Positions 27,455-36,724 of a stretch of DNA of 64,000 bases are shown one piece after another (position 1 is the stretch's first letter; each line of letters starts with the position of its first letter). The translations under genes and the position numbers were made by a program. The stretch is from positions 174,501-238,500 of the forward strand of contig CAJNDS010002491.1 in assembly GCA_905221605.1 (NCBI GenBank), given 5' to 3'. The notes beneath the pieces are model-generated. The model had not been told where the DNA came from. It saw only the letters and a program-made list of their open reading frames with translations, and ran no database searches. The DNA is from Symbiodinium natans (lineage: Eukaryota > Sar > Dinophyceae > Suessiales > Symbiodiniaceae).

Positions 27455-27597
27455 TTAGTCACAGCTTTCGCCTGCCAGCGCAACCTGTAGATTTCCTGGC
27501 AAAACTCCAGTCTCAAGGGCGCAGAATAGGCTAGCATGACTCTTGTGGCGAAAGCTGTCATCCCCAAGGTGAATGTCCTCGGGACATTCACACACTG
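27455..27597 (-). CDS. Terminal exon of the SET-like gene
   Basis: An acceptor GGCGGTTCGCAG precedes CECPEDIHLGDDSFRHKSHA and FCALETGVLPGNLQVALAGE, with a stop at 27455. This resolves the TAG at the end of the preceding long frame (27616) as intronic rather than a gene end or pseudogene stop. Confidence 0.5.
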
Positions 27598-30500
27598 CGA
27601 ACCGCCGGACAAGAACTACAACGTCATGGTGACACACTTCACAGAAACAAAGCGGACACCAGTCAGCGTGAGGCGTTTCCCGGCATGGAGTTTCTTCTTC
27701 TTGCCCTTGTTTTCCAAGGCCAAATCTGAATTTGACAGGTCCTGGGCGGCAACTTCAAAGAAGGCTTCCACCCCGCCAAGGGCAGCAAAGAGCTCTACCA
27801 GATGGCGGTCTGACTGCTGCGGCTCCCACACGGCATTCGCTGTTTCCTTGTCTTTTGCCTTGAAGCTACCGTTCTTGTAGCTTGAGTAGTCGATTGAGAC
27901 AACCGGCACCTCCACAAATTGCTTGATCACATCGGAAAGCTTCTGCACCCTGCCAGCGTAGAATACCTTTGTCCCCTTGTCCGGGTTCCAAGTAAGAATG
28001 CTGTTGTCATCTTCACGGCCCTCTGTCCTTACTTTGGGCGGCTGCAGTGGGGAGTGCAGTGGGAAGGTTGGGGGTAGGCTGGTGTGGAGGTGGTGGGCGA
28101 AGGGATGGGCCGTGTTATGGTGAAACTTGGGGAGTGGCGGGCGTTGCAGCCCGAGGCTCCCAGCAGAGAAGGTTCCACTGTCTGCCTGCAGGTAGTACAT
28201 CATCTCTCCTGCAGAGAGGCGCTTTCTCCGCGAGCAGCTTTTGAGCATGAGGCCGCCTTCGCCGTTCACATTGGTCGTCTTCAACAACTTCCACCCGCTT
28301 GTCTCCCGAATGACATCAGCACTCTGAGACACATCATCAAGAGGGGGCTTTTCTTCCTTGGATTCTGTGGCCATGTCGTCCTGCATGATCAGATCCCGGC
28401 GCTCTTCATCGCATAGGTCTAACCCCCCCATCCCTGGCACAGAAGCTTCCCCTCCGACCCCCTCCATGAAGAACTCCTTCAGCTCAGCTTCAAGGTCCGA
28501 GGCGGTCTCCTCTTCTCCTCTTGCATGGTCCTGCTTCGTCTGTTTCCCAGGACGCATCGCCTCCGATTGCAAGCAGGGTCTTTTCCGGAGCTGCCTGGCC
28601 TGCTCATCTACCCCCCTCGGATCTACTTCCCCCGCAGCTTGTGCCGGTGACACCGGCTGGGCTGCTGGCTGGGCTGCTGCCTGGGCTGCTGGCTTGGCTG
28701 CTGTAGACTTGGCTTTGGCGGCTGCTTTTGCTTTTGGCATGCCGGCTTTCACAGGCTTTGGCTTGGGAGCACTCGGCCAAAGGAGTTCATCACCCTCGTC
28801 AACAGCGGAAGTACAAACAAACTTGGCGAAGACATCGCCATCCTCTCGAAGAAGGTCCACGTTGCTCCCTACTTTCTGCTGGAAGCCCTCCTCAGGGATG
28901 GATGACCTCAGGAACGGCCATAAGTCTGAGCAAGATGCTGTCAAGGCGTAACGCTTCGCACGTCCAATCCCGTCCAGCTGTGGGTGGATGATGGTGACTA
29001 CATCCTCTGCTGGAGCACTGTCGTCGCTCAGAAGTTGCCAGCGCCTTGCAAAGCACGGTCTGTTCATGACACATCAGGTAAGCAAGTGCGCTGCACTGCA
29101 TACACATAATCACGAAACCCTAACCCTAAACCCTAAACCCTAAACCCTAAACCCTAAACCCTAAACCCTAAACCCTAAACCCTAAACCCTAAACCCTAAA
29201 CCCTAAACCCTAAACCCTAAACCCTAAAACCCTAAACCCTAAGCCCTAAGCCCTAAGCCCTAAGCCCTAAACCCTAAACCCTAAACCCTAAACCCTAAAC
29301 CCTAAACCCTCAAGGCCAGGATAAATAGAAATTGTAGGTGTTTCATTGCGTGCAATAATCCTTCATCCTTCACAATGCAAAAAAAATTAGACCCTCTGCG
29401 TGATCCCGAACCCCAGTCCAGCCCACCCAGCCCCACCTCCAAGCCTCCCTCCAGCCCCTCCAGCCCCTCCAGCCCCTCCACCCCCTCCAGCCCCTCCAGC
29501 CCGCCCCTCCAGCACCAGCCCTCTCCAGCCCTCTCCAGCCCCTCCAGCCCCCTCCAGCCCCAGCCCCCTCCAGCCCCAGCCCTCTCCAGCCCTGCCTTTC
29601 CAGCCAGGCCCTCCAGCCCCTCCAGCCCCTCCAGCCCCTCGCCGCCAATGTCCAGCCCACACCCAACACCCCAGCCCCAGCCCATCCCAGCTCTACAAGC
29701 CCCAGCACCCCCCCAGCCCCCAGCAAAAGCAAAAACAAAAAACCCTGCAAAACCCCCCAAAACCAGGCAAAACCCCCCAAACCCGGCAAAACCCCCCAAA
29801 ACTCTGGACAGATAAAATTCCTATAAACCCTAAACCCTAAACCCTAAACCCTAAACCCTAAACCCTAAACCCTAAACCCTAAACCCTAAACCCTAAACCC
29901 TAAACCCTAAACCCTAAACGTTTGACTGTGTGGCCTTGCTAGCAGCAGTTTGCATGCAGTTTGCCTGTGTGGCCTTGCTTGCTGCAGAGGCGCTGAGGCA
30001 ACACCATGATCACATCACCCTTTTCGAACTTACGCATGGCAAACAGACCCTTTTCGTTTGGAACCGCCAGGCTGTTGGCCAGGCAAACGTCATGCCGGAT
30101 GCATGCCTGGCTCTGGGCCAGGCATGCGGGCAGGAACATGTTGGGACTCATCTCCGAGCTGCTGGTTTGCCCGGCGCTGCTGGGCTTGGCGTTGCTAGCT
30201 TCGAGGATAATGTGGTTCTGGTAATCTGCCTTGCCGGTGGACACAGCCATTGCCGCAAGGATTTCCGGCACTTCTGGAGTGGTGGGCAGCTGGGCAGCAA
30301 TCGTGTCCAGCGCAAAGTCGCTGTCCGTTTTGATGAGGATGCGTTTCTGCAACTTCGATTTTTCCAGCGCCTCCAAGCTGTTCCGCAAGTCTGCGTTGTC
30401 AGATATGCACTTGAGGGGAGCTGGCAGCAAAAGCCGGGCCAAATTGAGAGCAAAACGCCCCCGCATGTCCAGCACCGCCAACATCTTCCCGGCACGCAAA

Positions 30501-32343
30501 ACATTCAAGCCCTCGAGAAGCTCAAGGACTTGCTTCTCCTCCTCCGCAGCAGTTAGGTTCAGAGCCTTGCGCAGGGCCCTGAACCGAAAGGTCAGCAAAA
30601 ACCCCATCACTTACACACACACTATCGAGGCCGGGGCGCCCCCGTTCTCATGGCTGTGGAGGAAAGCAACATTTTTAGCAGCTCTGAAGCTTGTTCTGCA
30701 ACATCTTGCTTCTCGTGGTTCAATAACACTACGGCGGAGGAGAGGGCGCCAAGCTGCTTCAACTGCAGCGGCAGCTTGGTTGCTGCGGTCTTCATCATTG
30801 TTTCCGCGATGATGAGTTCTGCCTTCCGAGCTTCGGGATGCCATGCCGGAGGTAAGCAAACCACAACACAGCCCTTGGGCTCCGAGGCAGCCACCAGGCT
30901 TGTCAAGAGATCCACCGTGAGATCCCGTGTTGCGGCAGATGTAACCACAACGCAAACGGAGTCACCTTCAGAAGACCCCAGCGTCGCCACGCTGGAGCTT
31001 GGCACTGCAGAGAGGATGCTGCCCTTCTGCCGAGATAGCGCCTGCTGGAGGCCATCGAGCTTTCTAGCGGTCAACTGCGTCATGTCCGCATCACGCCGTT
31101 CCATGAGTGCTTTCATCTTCAAGAAGTAAGCTTTCAAATCGGCTTTGTACGCCTGCATGCCTGCTAGGAGCAGGGCGCCCACATCATCCTTCTGAGATTC
31201 TTTTCGCTTGAAGACCGCGCATGCCTCTCGAGCAGCTTCCTCAGCAGCTTGGATATGCATGTTCTGCTGGTTCAGATTCGCCGCAGCCACGCACTTTCGG
31301 ACGAAGGACCATGCTGGAGCCGCAACCTCTGGTTGCGTGGTGTGCATGATAATGTTGTCCAGGATTCCAGTCTGAAAGTCCTGGTAGACCTCAGCAAAAT
31401 CTATCCCAGGATACTTGGATTTAACCGCATCCATGCCGACCCGGAATTTGTGGCTCACAATCTTCATCTTGCAGCGGTTCTCCACACTCAGCTCCTGCAG
31501 AGAACTAGAAAGCACACGCAGCAAGCAGTCCGGCAAAGAACGCTTGCCCCACTGTTGCTGCAATCTAACAGTCCTCCATTCTCTGCACACTCGACAAGCT
31601 TTTTTTGCACTCCAACTTGAGAGGCGGATCTTTGCGCGCAGCGCACGTCACCATGGTAGACAGCCTTGGTGTTGGTAGGCAAGCAAGAAGGGGCGCAGTT
31701 TCCCAACTAATGTTCTCATCTGTGGAGCAGGACAAGGCCGAGGCACCAGCGACCCACCATGAGACACCAATCCTCCGGACACTGAACAGAATCAGCTGCT
31801 CGCTGGCGGTGGAGGGCAGGCAGCAAGAACTTCGAGTCACGGATCCAGTTGAGTGGGAAGGGTGCGCCGGAAACATTCTTCTCGATCATCCAGGCCTCAA
31901 GGAGATCCACACCGTCGGATGGAACTCGAGGAATCACCTTCAGGTACAGCACACGAGGAGTCGTGTGGAGAGAAAACTGACTTTCAGCCTTCAGGACGCC
32001 TTAAACCCAAGAAACCCGTGGTCGAGATGTCGAGACTCTTGCACATGTATATACAAGGCACCATCATGATGGCGCAACCTGGCCTTTTCGAGGCTAGTCC
32101 ACTCGAACATGCGCGTGCTCTCCTTGTACTTCGATGTAACCGCCCGGCCCAGCGCTGCCCCATCTTGCTCGGCCCACAGCATCCGGGATGCCTTGAGGAG
32201 CTCCAACCATGACACCTCCAAAGCCTGTGATAGATTGAGGGTGCGGCCTACGCCGTCGGCCACGACTTCCTCGCAACGGAGCCACTCGAAAAGAAGCGTA
32301 GGCCAGTAGGCACCGGACTCACATACTGTGATGCTTTTATATA

Positions 32344-32416
<73 letters not shown>

Positions 32417-33121
32417 CCCCGCCGGAAAACAGCGAGTGAAAGACAACTACGCCACAACACTCCTGGCGGCTTCGATGACCGGCATTCTCCACTTTCACAG
32501 CTGTCGCCATCTCGACGAGCCAAAAGGGCAGGTCTTGTTGCGTTTTCCAGAAGGTGTACAGTAGAGCGAACATCGCACACATGCGGTGGTGACCCTTCAC
32601 GTAACACCAGGAGTCGTCGACGCGCGCCAACAGGATGGTATCCCAATCTCGCCACTCCATAGCGGCGCAGAGTGTGGTCATTTTATCGCCTCAGACAACA
32701 TCGGGATATGTCTCCGCTCGCAAGATTTTGTACAAACAGAAGCATCAAGAATCTAAGAGTAGCACTCAATCCAGCGATGGAGACCGTACGGTGTCCACAG
32801 TCCATATGTGGAGAGCATGGCAAGAACGACAGGGGCACTGTAGCAACAGCACCTGCCTCCGGCATCACTGCTTGCGTTTTGTGGTGGCCTTGGCTGTCGG
32901 TTCGGATGTCCTGGGAGTGGGGGGAACTGGTGCCATTGCATAAAACAGCGCCTTGCATTGGAGGAACCGCAGACCGTCTTCAGCCAACCAGAGAAGTCGT
33001 CGCAAGGATTCTGCAGCTGCTGCAGAAGCTCGGCACCATGCTGTCGAGCCCATAGCACACAATCCTGCCACTGCGGAGTGAAGGAAACCCCCGACCCCCA
33101 ACCTAGCCTGGAAGCAAGCAT
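27455..33121 (-). CDS. Large multi-exon gene with SET-like segments
   Basis: Minus-strand exons in order are about 33121-32857, 32681-32470, 32335-31990, 31952-31716, 31590-30622, 30600-29965, 29067-27665 and 27597-27455. ANSLAVPNEKGLFAMRKFEK with GDVIMVLP (near 30020-29970) looks like the first strand of a SET domain. AKFVCTSAVDEGDELLWPS (near 28790) looks like its end, so the split segments could form a SET-type lysine methyltransferase fold. The NHxCxPN core is not visible, so activity is doubtful or its exon is missed. The protein also has an Ala/Lys/Pro-rich linker (AKAAAKAKSTAAKPAAQAAA) and a long charged region. It may be two genes rather than one. Introns contain a (CT)n tract, a Pro-type minisatellite and telomeric arrays. 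Confidence 0.45.
27665..29067 (-). CDS. Long 3' exon region of the SET-like gene
   Basis: This frame runs for over 450 codons. It holds GDVFAKFVCTSAVDEGDELL (SET-end-like), low-complexity Ala/Lys/Pro, an acidic segment (EEETASDLEAELKEFFMEG) and a conserved-looking tail, TWNPDKGTKVFYAGRVQKLS and VVSIDYSSYKNGSFKAKDKE. Around 28040-28150 the frame is proline/histidine-rich and could be a short retained intron. Confidence 0.6.
29104..29309. repeat. CCCTAAA array in an intron of the SET-like gene
   Basis: About 28 units, mostly perfect CCCTAAA with four CCCTAAG units in one block near 29240-29265. A second array in the same orientation lies at 29822-29920. Both would be TTTAGGG in the sense RNA, so this intron lacks the inverted pairing seen elsewhere. 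Confidence 0.95.
29395..29800. repeat. CCCCTCCAG minisatellite
   Basis: Tandem, imperfect CCCCTCCAG nonamers and CCCAG variants run to about 29715, then AAAACCCC-type units to 29805. Long open frames on both strands here (Pro/Ser-rich, or Gly/Trp-rich) are artefacts of the 9-bp period. It lies between two telomeric arrays in the same intron. Confidence 0.9.
29965..30600 (-). CDS. SET-N-like exon of the SET-like gene
   Basis: The minus strand reads EKQVLELLEGLNVLRAGKML, ALDTIAAQLPTTPEVPEILA and ANSLAVPNEKGLFAMRKFEK, then GDVIMVLPQRL. The last part matches the opening of SET domains (KGLFA...F.KGD.I). Upstream residues form a helical domain of unknown kind. Confidence 0.6.
30622..31590 (-). 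CDS. Central exon of the SET-like gene, function unknown
   Basis: This open minus frame of about 320 codons includes YPGIDFAEVYQDFQTGILDN, AEEAAREACAVFKRKESQKD (coiled coil), SSEGDSVCVVVTSAATRDLT and GCVVVCLPPAWHPEARKAEL. The alternating beta-strand and helix content of the second half looks like a Rossmann-type domain, but no motif is decisive. Confidence 0.6.
   Translation of the reverse strand: MCREWRTVRLQQQWGKRSLPDCLLRVLSSSLQELSVENRCKMKIVSHKFRVGMDAVKSKYPGIDFAEVYQDFQTGILDNIIMHTTQPEVAAPAWSFVRKCVAAANLNQQNMHIQAAEEAAREACAVFKRKESQKDDVGALLLAGMQAYKADLKAYFLKMKALMERRDADMTQLTARKLDGLQQALSRQKGSILSAVPSSSVATLGSSEGDSVCVVVTSAATRDLTVDLLTSLVAASEPKGCVVVCLPPAWHPEARKAELIIAETMMKTAATKLPLQLKQLGALSSAVVLLNHEKQDVAEQASELLKMLLSSTAMRTGAPRPR
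31716..31952 (-). CDS. Internal exon of the SET-like gene
   Basis: The minus strand reads LYLKVIPRVPSDGVDLLEAW, MIEKNVSGAPFPLNWIRDSK and QRAADSVQCPEDW. It is protein-like and flanked by frame changes. No family is known. Confidence 0.5.
   Translation of the reverse strand: MLYLKVIPRVPSDGVDLLEAWMIEKNVSGAPFPLNWIRDSKFLLPALHRQRAADSVQCPEDWCLMVGRWCLGLVLLHR
31990..32335 (-). CDS. Internal exon of the SET-like gene
   Basis: The minus strand reads GAYWPTLLFEWLRCEEVVAD, LSQALEVSWLELLKASRMLW and KYKESTRMFEWTSLEKARLR, then HHDGALYIHVQESR. The upstream intron carries the (CT)n tract. Confidence 0.55.
32347..32414. repeat. (CT)n microsatellite
   Basis: About 33 uninterrupted CT dinucleotides. On the sense strand this is a (GA)n tract following the exon near 32470, inside an intron. 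Arg/Glu or Ser/Leu frames across it are artefacts. Confidence 0.98.
32470..32681 (-). CDS. Internal exon of the SET-like gene
   Basis: The minus strand reads CAAMEWRDWDTILLARVDDS, WCYVKGHHRMCAMFALLYTF and WKTQQDLPFWLVEMATAVKV. It is protein-like and ends before the microsatellite. The family is unknown. Confidence 0.55.
32857..33121 (-). CDS. 5'-most recognisable exon of the SET-like gene
   Basis: ATG at 33121 opens MLASRLGWGSGVSFTPQWQD and continues CVLWARQHGAELLQQLQNPC, SGWLKTVCGSSNARRCFMQW. An acceptor (TGCTTCCAG) close to the ATG means the start could be further upstream. Confidence 0.45.
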
Positions 33122-33139
33122 TATAAGTCACTCAGGCCT

Positions 33140-33665
33140 ACCTGGAAGAAGCGCGGACGGCCGGGGCAGGTCCGTCCGCCGGACATAAGGCCGTAAATCC
33201 GCCGGACTTTAGGCTCCGGACATCCATAAGTTCGGCGGACTTCAGGCATCTCGCACCGGGAGGGAACACCACCAACACCTCTGGGCCAGGATGGGCCCAA
33301 CAGCAAAGGGCCTTAAGTCCGCCGGACTTAAGGCTCCGGACGTCCCCCGACGTCCAGGCGGACGTCCATACGCAGTGCCGCGGTGAGTCTCTGCATGCTG
33401 TCTGGACGTCTACCCGGACGTCCGGGGACGTCTCAGGCCTTAAGTCCGGCGGACTTAAGGCATATCTCGCCTGAAGGCCGGCGGACTGAAGGCATATCTC
33501 CGCACCGTCCGGGGACATGTCAAGCCATAAGTCCGGCGGACTCACGGCATCTCCCACTGGGAGTGAACCGATGGGCCTGTGGATTCGAACGGCCAGAAAC
33601 ACCCCATCCCGCCGCAAGCCCTGACGGACGCTACTGCCCGTTTCGACATCAAGCACCATGCAAGC
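33140..33665. repeat. Cluster of short palindromes (AAGTCCGCCGGACTT type) and GGACGTCC boxes
   Basis: At least six copies of a 25-bp near-perfect palindrome centred on TCCGCCGGA or TCCGGCGGA lie near 33188, 33216, 33309, 33436, 33466 and 33525. Those at 33309-33334 and 33436-33461 are almost perfect (CCTTAAGTCC against GGACTTAAGG). CGGACGTCC boxes (33348-33432) are interspersed. No gene is supported; the open minus frame across it follows from the repeats. Confidence 0.85.
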
Positions 33666-33686
33666 ACCCACTGGCCTCTAAAGCTA

Positions 33687-33786
33687 GCTGGGGGGCTGTC
33701 TGCTTAGCTGGGGGGCTGTTTGCTTACGCACCATAAAGGGTACTAAGCTGGGGGGCTGTTTGCTTACGCACCATAAAGGGTACTAA
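33687..33786. repeat. 40-bp tandem repeat containing TTTGCTTACGCACCAT
   Basis: Two perfect copies of a 40-bp unit (33707-33746, 33747-33786), beginning GCTGGGGGGCTGTTTGC, follow a truncated third copy at 33687-33706. The core also occurs near 17534, 26261, 26346, 26373 and, inverted, 23179. Confidence 0.9.
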
Positions 33787-33989
33787 GCCTCACGTTAAGC
33801 CTAAAGGCACCCCATCCCGCCCAAAGCTCAGGACTGGGGCCGTCCTCTGGCGCTGGAGCCAGGTCCGCATCCAGTGCTACGGCTTCCACAGCCATGGCTG
33901 GTAGGCACGACTCTTTGAATCTTTGGATCTCTGGAGCCCCCACTCGGATCGTCGGACGCTGTACACCCACTCCCACCATACAACAAACC

Positions 33990-34085
33990 CCAACCCCTAA
34001 CCCCTAAACCCTAAACCCTAAACCCTAAACCCTAAACCCTAAACCCTAAACCCGTAACCCTAAACCCTTAATCCCTAAACCTTTT
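33990..34085. repeat. CCCTAAA array between genes
   Basis: About 11 telomeric units in one orientation separate the SET-like gene from the next minus-strand gene. Spacer 34085-34370 contains no supported gene. Confidence 0.9.
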
Positions 34086-34374
34086 TTTTCTCCCCTCCTG
34101 CGAACATCCTCCCCAGACGGGAAAAACCGCCTGGCCGGGCAGCACGATCCCCATGCCCCCTCCCGCAGAGGCGACCTTGAAGTTTCCTTAGGGCAGAAAT
34201 AGTATACGGTAACGGTCAGTAAATATAACCGAACATGGACGACCACAGAATCTTCAAGTAAGGCCACTGACCCCGCAGCAACGTCTGTACAACAAGGCCC
34301 GCGTGAGACGCACGGACTTCCGCCCCGCAGTTCCATGTCTTCAAGAGTCCACCTGCGCCATGCACGTAGCCGTG

Positions 34375-36539
34375 CTAGTATGGCTTCTTGTCGGGTCCTG
34401 GCGGGGGGGGGGCCTGAACGTCAACTTCTGACATGGTTTGAGACACCTCACGGCCGTGCTGCCTCTTGGGCAGCTCGAAAGACAAGCTGCGTGGCTGCAA
34501 GTCTTCCGGCCGCTTCCTTGCTTTTTTCGAGGGCGGCGTCGCAGGAGGCGGTGTCACTGGATCGGCCCCCCCAATCTCGTGGCTGCCAATCTCGTGGCTG
34601 TGGCATGGAAAGAGAACCCCGAACCTGAATGCTTGCTGGCCGAGACAAGTCGAGGAGACCACCTCGGCCTCTTGTTCACTCCAATTGCGGCCTATGTAAA
34701 GATCGCACATAGAGTCGCAAGGAGGCAAGGACGAAACGTCAATGGAGATCTTGTGACCCGTCCAGCGCTGACTGATCTCGATGCGCCCCCCTTTCTGGAC
34801 TTCCCCGCCCAAGCAGTAGATGCCCTGCGTGTGCCAATCGGGCGGAAGGGTCAGATTGAGGCCTCGGCCTCTCTTTCGGCACCGTTGCCGAAGATACTCC
34901 ACGACAGTGGTCATGGTCCGACAGCAGCCTACAAGCTGGAAACCAGGCCCGACACCTGTCAAGTACTCGACAATCTGGGCCAAGCCTTGTCTGGATCCTG
35001 CGGATGGATATTTGACCGCCAACCGCCTCAGCCTGGATGGAGTAAAACTGGGCTCCAACGCGGGTAGCACCTTCCTTAGAAAAGACGCAGGGAAGGCATC
35101 ACAAGCTCACCGAGCACTCACAGGAAGCGCTCTCCAACAGCCGCACATCCAACATCCGCACGTGCTAGCAAGACTCGTCTGCCACGTGTTCACTCGAACA
35201 TCTCCGAGGCTCCTCACGTTACCTGGTATTGCGTCGTGGCCAACGACAACCTCCCAAATGGCTTCAACGAGCGTCGGGTCCTTTTCCATGAGTTCGCAGA
35301 TCCGCCGCTTTCTCTCGTCATGCCGAGATGCCATGAGTTTGTCTGGCGCGTGCGTCTTCAATCTGCTTCAAACCGCGGGATTTTGCGGACATCCTAGCCC
35401 TGCTTATCCAGATGAATTCAAGCCAACATCCACCTTCCCAACATAACCTCATGATTCGTCTCGATCCGTTTCGACAGCTACACCTTCCCAGCGCAGACTA
35501 CAGAGCATGGACCTTGGGCAAGGATGCGCAAAGAAAGGTGAGGAAACTTCGTCTTGCATCTTGTCATGTGCACATGTTGCAAAAAACTACCCTGCCATCT
35601 TTGCCGCGCACACTTCCGGGCCACCCAGGCCGCCGAGTCTGCAGCATCATGTTACGCCACAGAAGATGACACAACCGCTTGGTTGGTCTCAGGCCCCGCC
35701 CACATCATCGTGTGGCTTTGTTCTTGTACCACGCCAGCTCTCGACGACTTTCTTGCAGCTGTCCTGCATCATGAATTCCCTGGCCAGAGACTGTCCGTCC
35801 CGGCCAGAGACTATCTGAACATGTGTCGTTCAAACATGCGTTAGGATGTGGGAAACATGCTAGGCAGCACGCATCCTTCTAGCATCGTGATGTGCTCCGC
35901 GCGTCGATCCAGCTCTTGCTTGGTGTAGTAGTACTCTTGCCGCAAACTGCGAAACTTCTGGAGGAGCTCGGCATTCAGGTCGTCCGTGCCAGGGTCTTGT
36001 GAAGGAACGGATGCCGCTACAGCCTGGGGCTGCGCTGCCGACACCGCAACGTCTGAGGGCTCTTGCTTGACAACGGGCGCCTGTGCAAGCAGAACTGATG
36101 TGCAGGAGCAACGCAACGCATGTGTGTTTTCTAACATCGGAGCCTTCTCCTTCTTGGGATCCTTCGCGAATGGGAGGACGATGTATGCACCTCTAGCCGG
36201 GCGTGGGATGGTCTTGGATCCTCGGACGACCCTACGCTAGGCCCCGCCTGCAGGCAATCGCGGTCGTGAACAAGGCTTCCGCGCCTTTTCGTACTGGCGC
36301 TGTTTCTTGCGTCGGTGGTCCTTCTTGGCCTGTTCTAGCTTCTTTTTGCTGAGACCCTTGCGCTTGGCGCCCGACAGCTTCGTGGCCGGCTTGTCCTTCC
36401 TGGTCCTCTTGCTGCTGCCCACGCGGGCTTGCTTGTTGTGAGTGGCGATCGTGCGCTGCGCTGGCGCTCTCGCCATAACTAGGGGCTCAAACCAGGAAGA
36501 GTATGGACTGTGATACTCTGGAGCCACATCTTGAGCCAA
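34375..36539 (-). CDS. Basic, NLS-rich protein of unknown function (copy A)
   Basis: Minus-strand exons in order are about 36539-36240 (MAQDVAPEYHSPYSSWFEPL, then a very basic run, KRTRKDKPATKLSGAKRKGL and KKKLEQAKKDHRRKKQRQYE), 36100-35865 (VVKQEPSDVAVSAAQPQAVA and LRQEYYYTKQELDRRAEHIT, a coiled coil), 35361-35190 (MASRHDERKRRICELMEKDP), and 35070-34375 (GLAQIVEYLTGVGPGFQLVG, CDLYIGRNWSEQEAEVVSST). The last contains an NLS-like PSKKARKRPED and a proline-rich tail. The VKQEPSD motif resembles a SUMO-acceptor site. A nuclear role is inferred from composition only. The stretch 35370-35840 has coding-like pieces on both strands that I could not resolve. The right part is repeated at 49354-51041. 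Confidence 0.5.
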
Positions 36540-36724
36540 AGACGATCACGCGATCACACTTCCATGTCCACGACAAGGGGTGCGCCAAACTTGAAATGAG
36601 ACAACAGTTGCATCAGTTGTGTGAACACGACAAAGCTCCAGAATAAGTGTTGCAGAAGACTCGGCGCCGCCTTTCCTAGCCTTGCCCGAGCCTTGGCCGG
36701 GAAATTCTGCCGGGTGCCCGCCGC

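Noticed and set aside
27613-27620. In-frame TAG read as a gene end, pseudogene stop or reassigned codon in the SET-like gene
   Set aside because: A GT donor before it and a CAG acceptor after it (about 27598) skip the TAG and continue into a protein-like terminal exon.
29302-29840. Pro/Ser-rich or Gly/Trp-rich proteins at the CCCCTCCAG minisatellite
   Set aside because: These follow from a 9-bp repeat, which is divisible by three. Frames are open on both strands, and the stretch lies in an intron between telomeric arrays.
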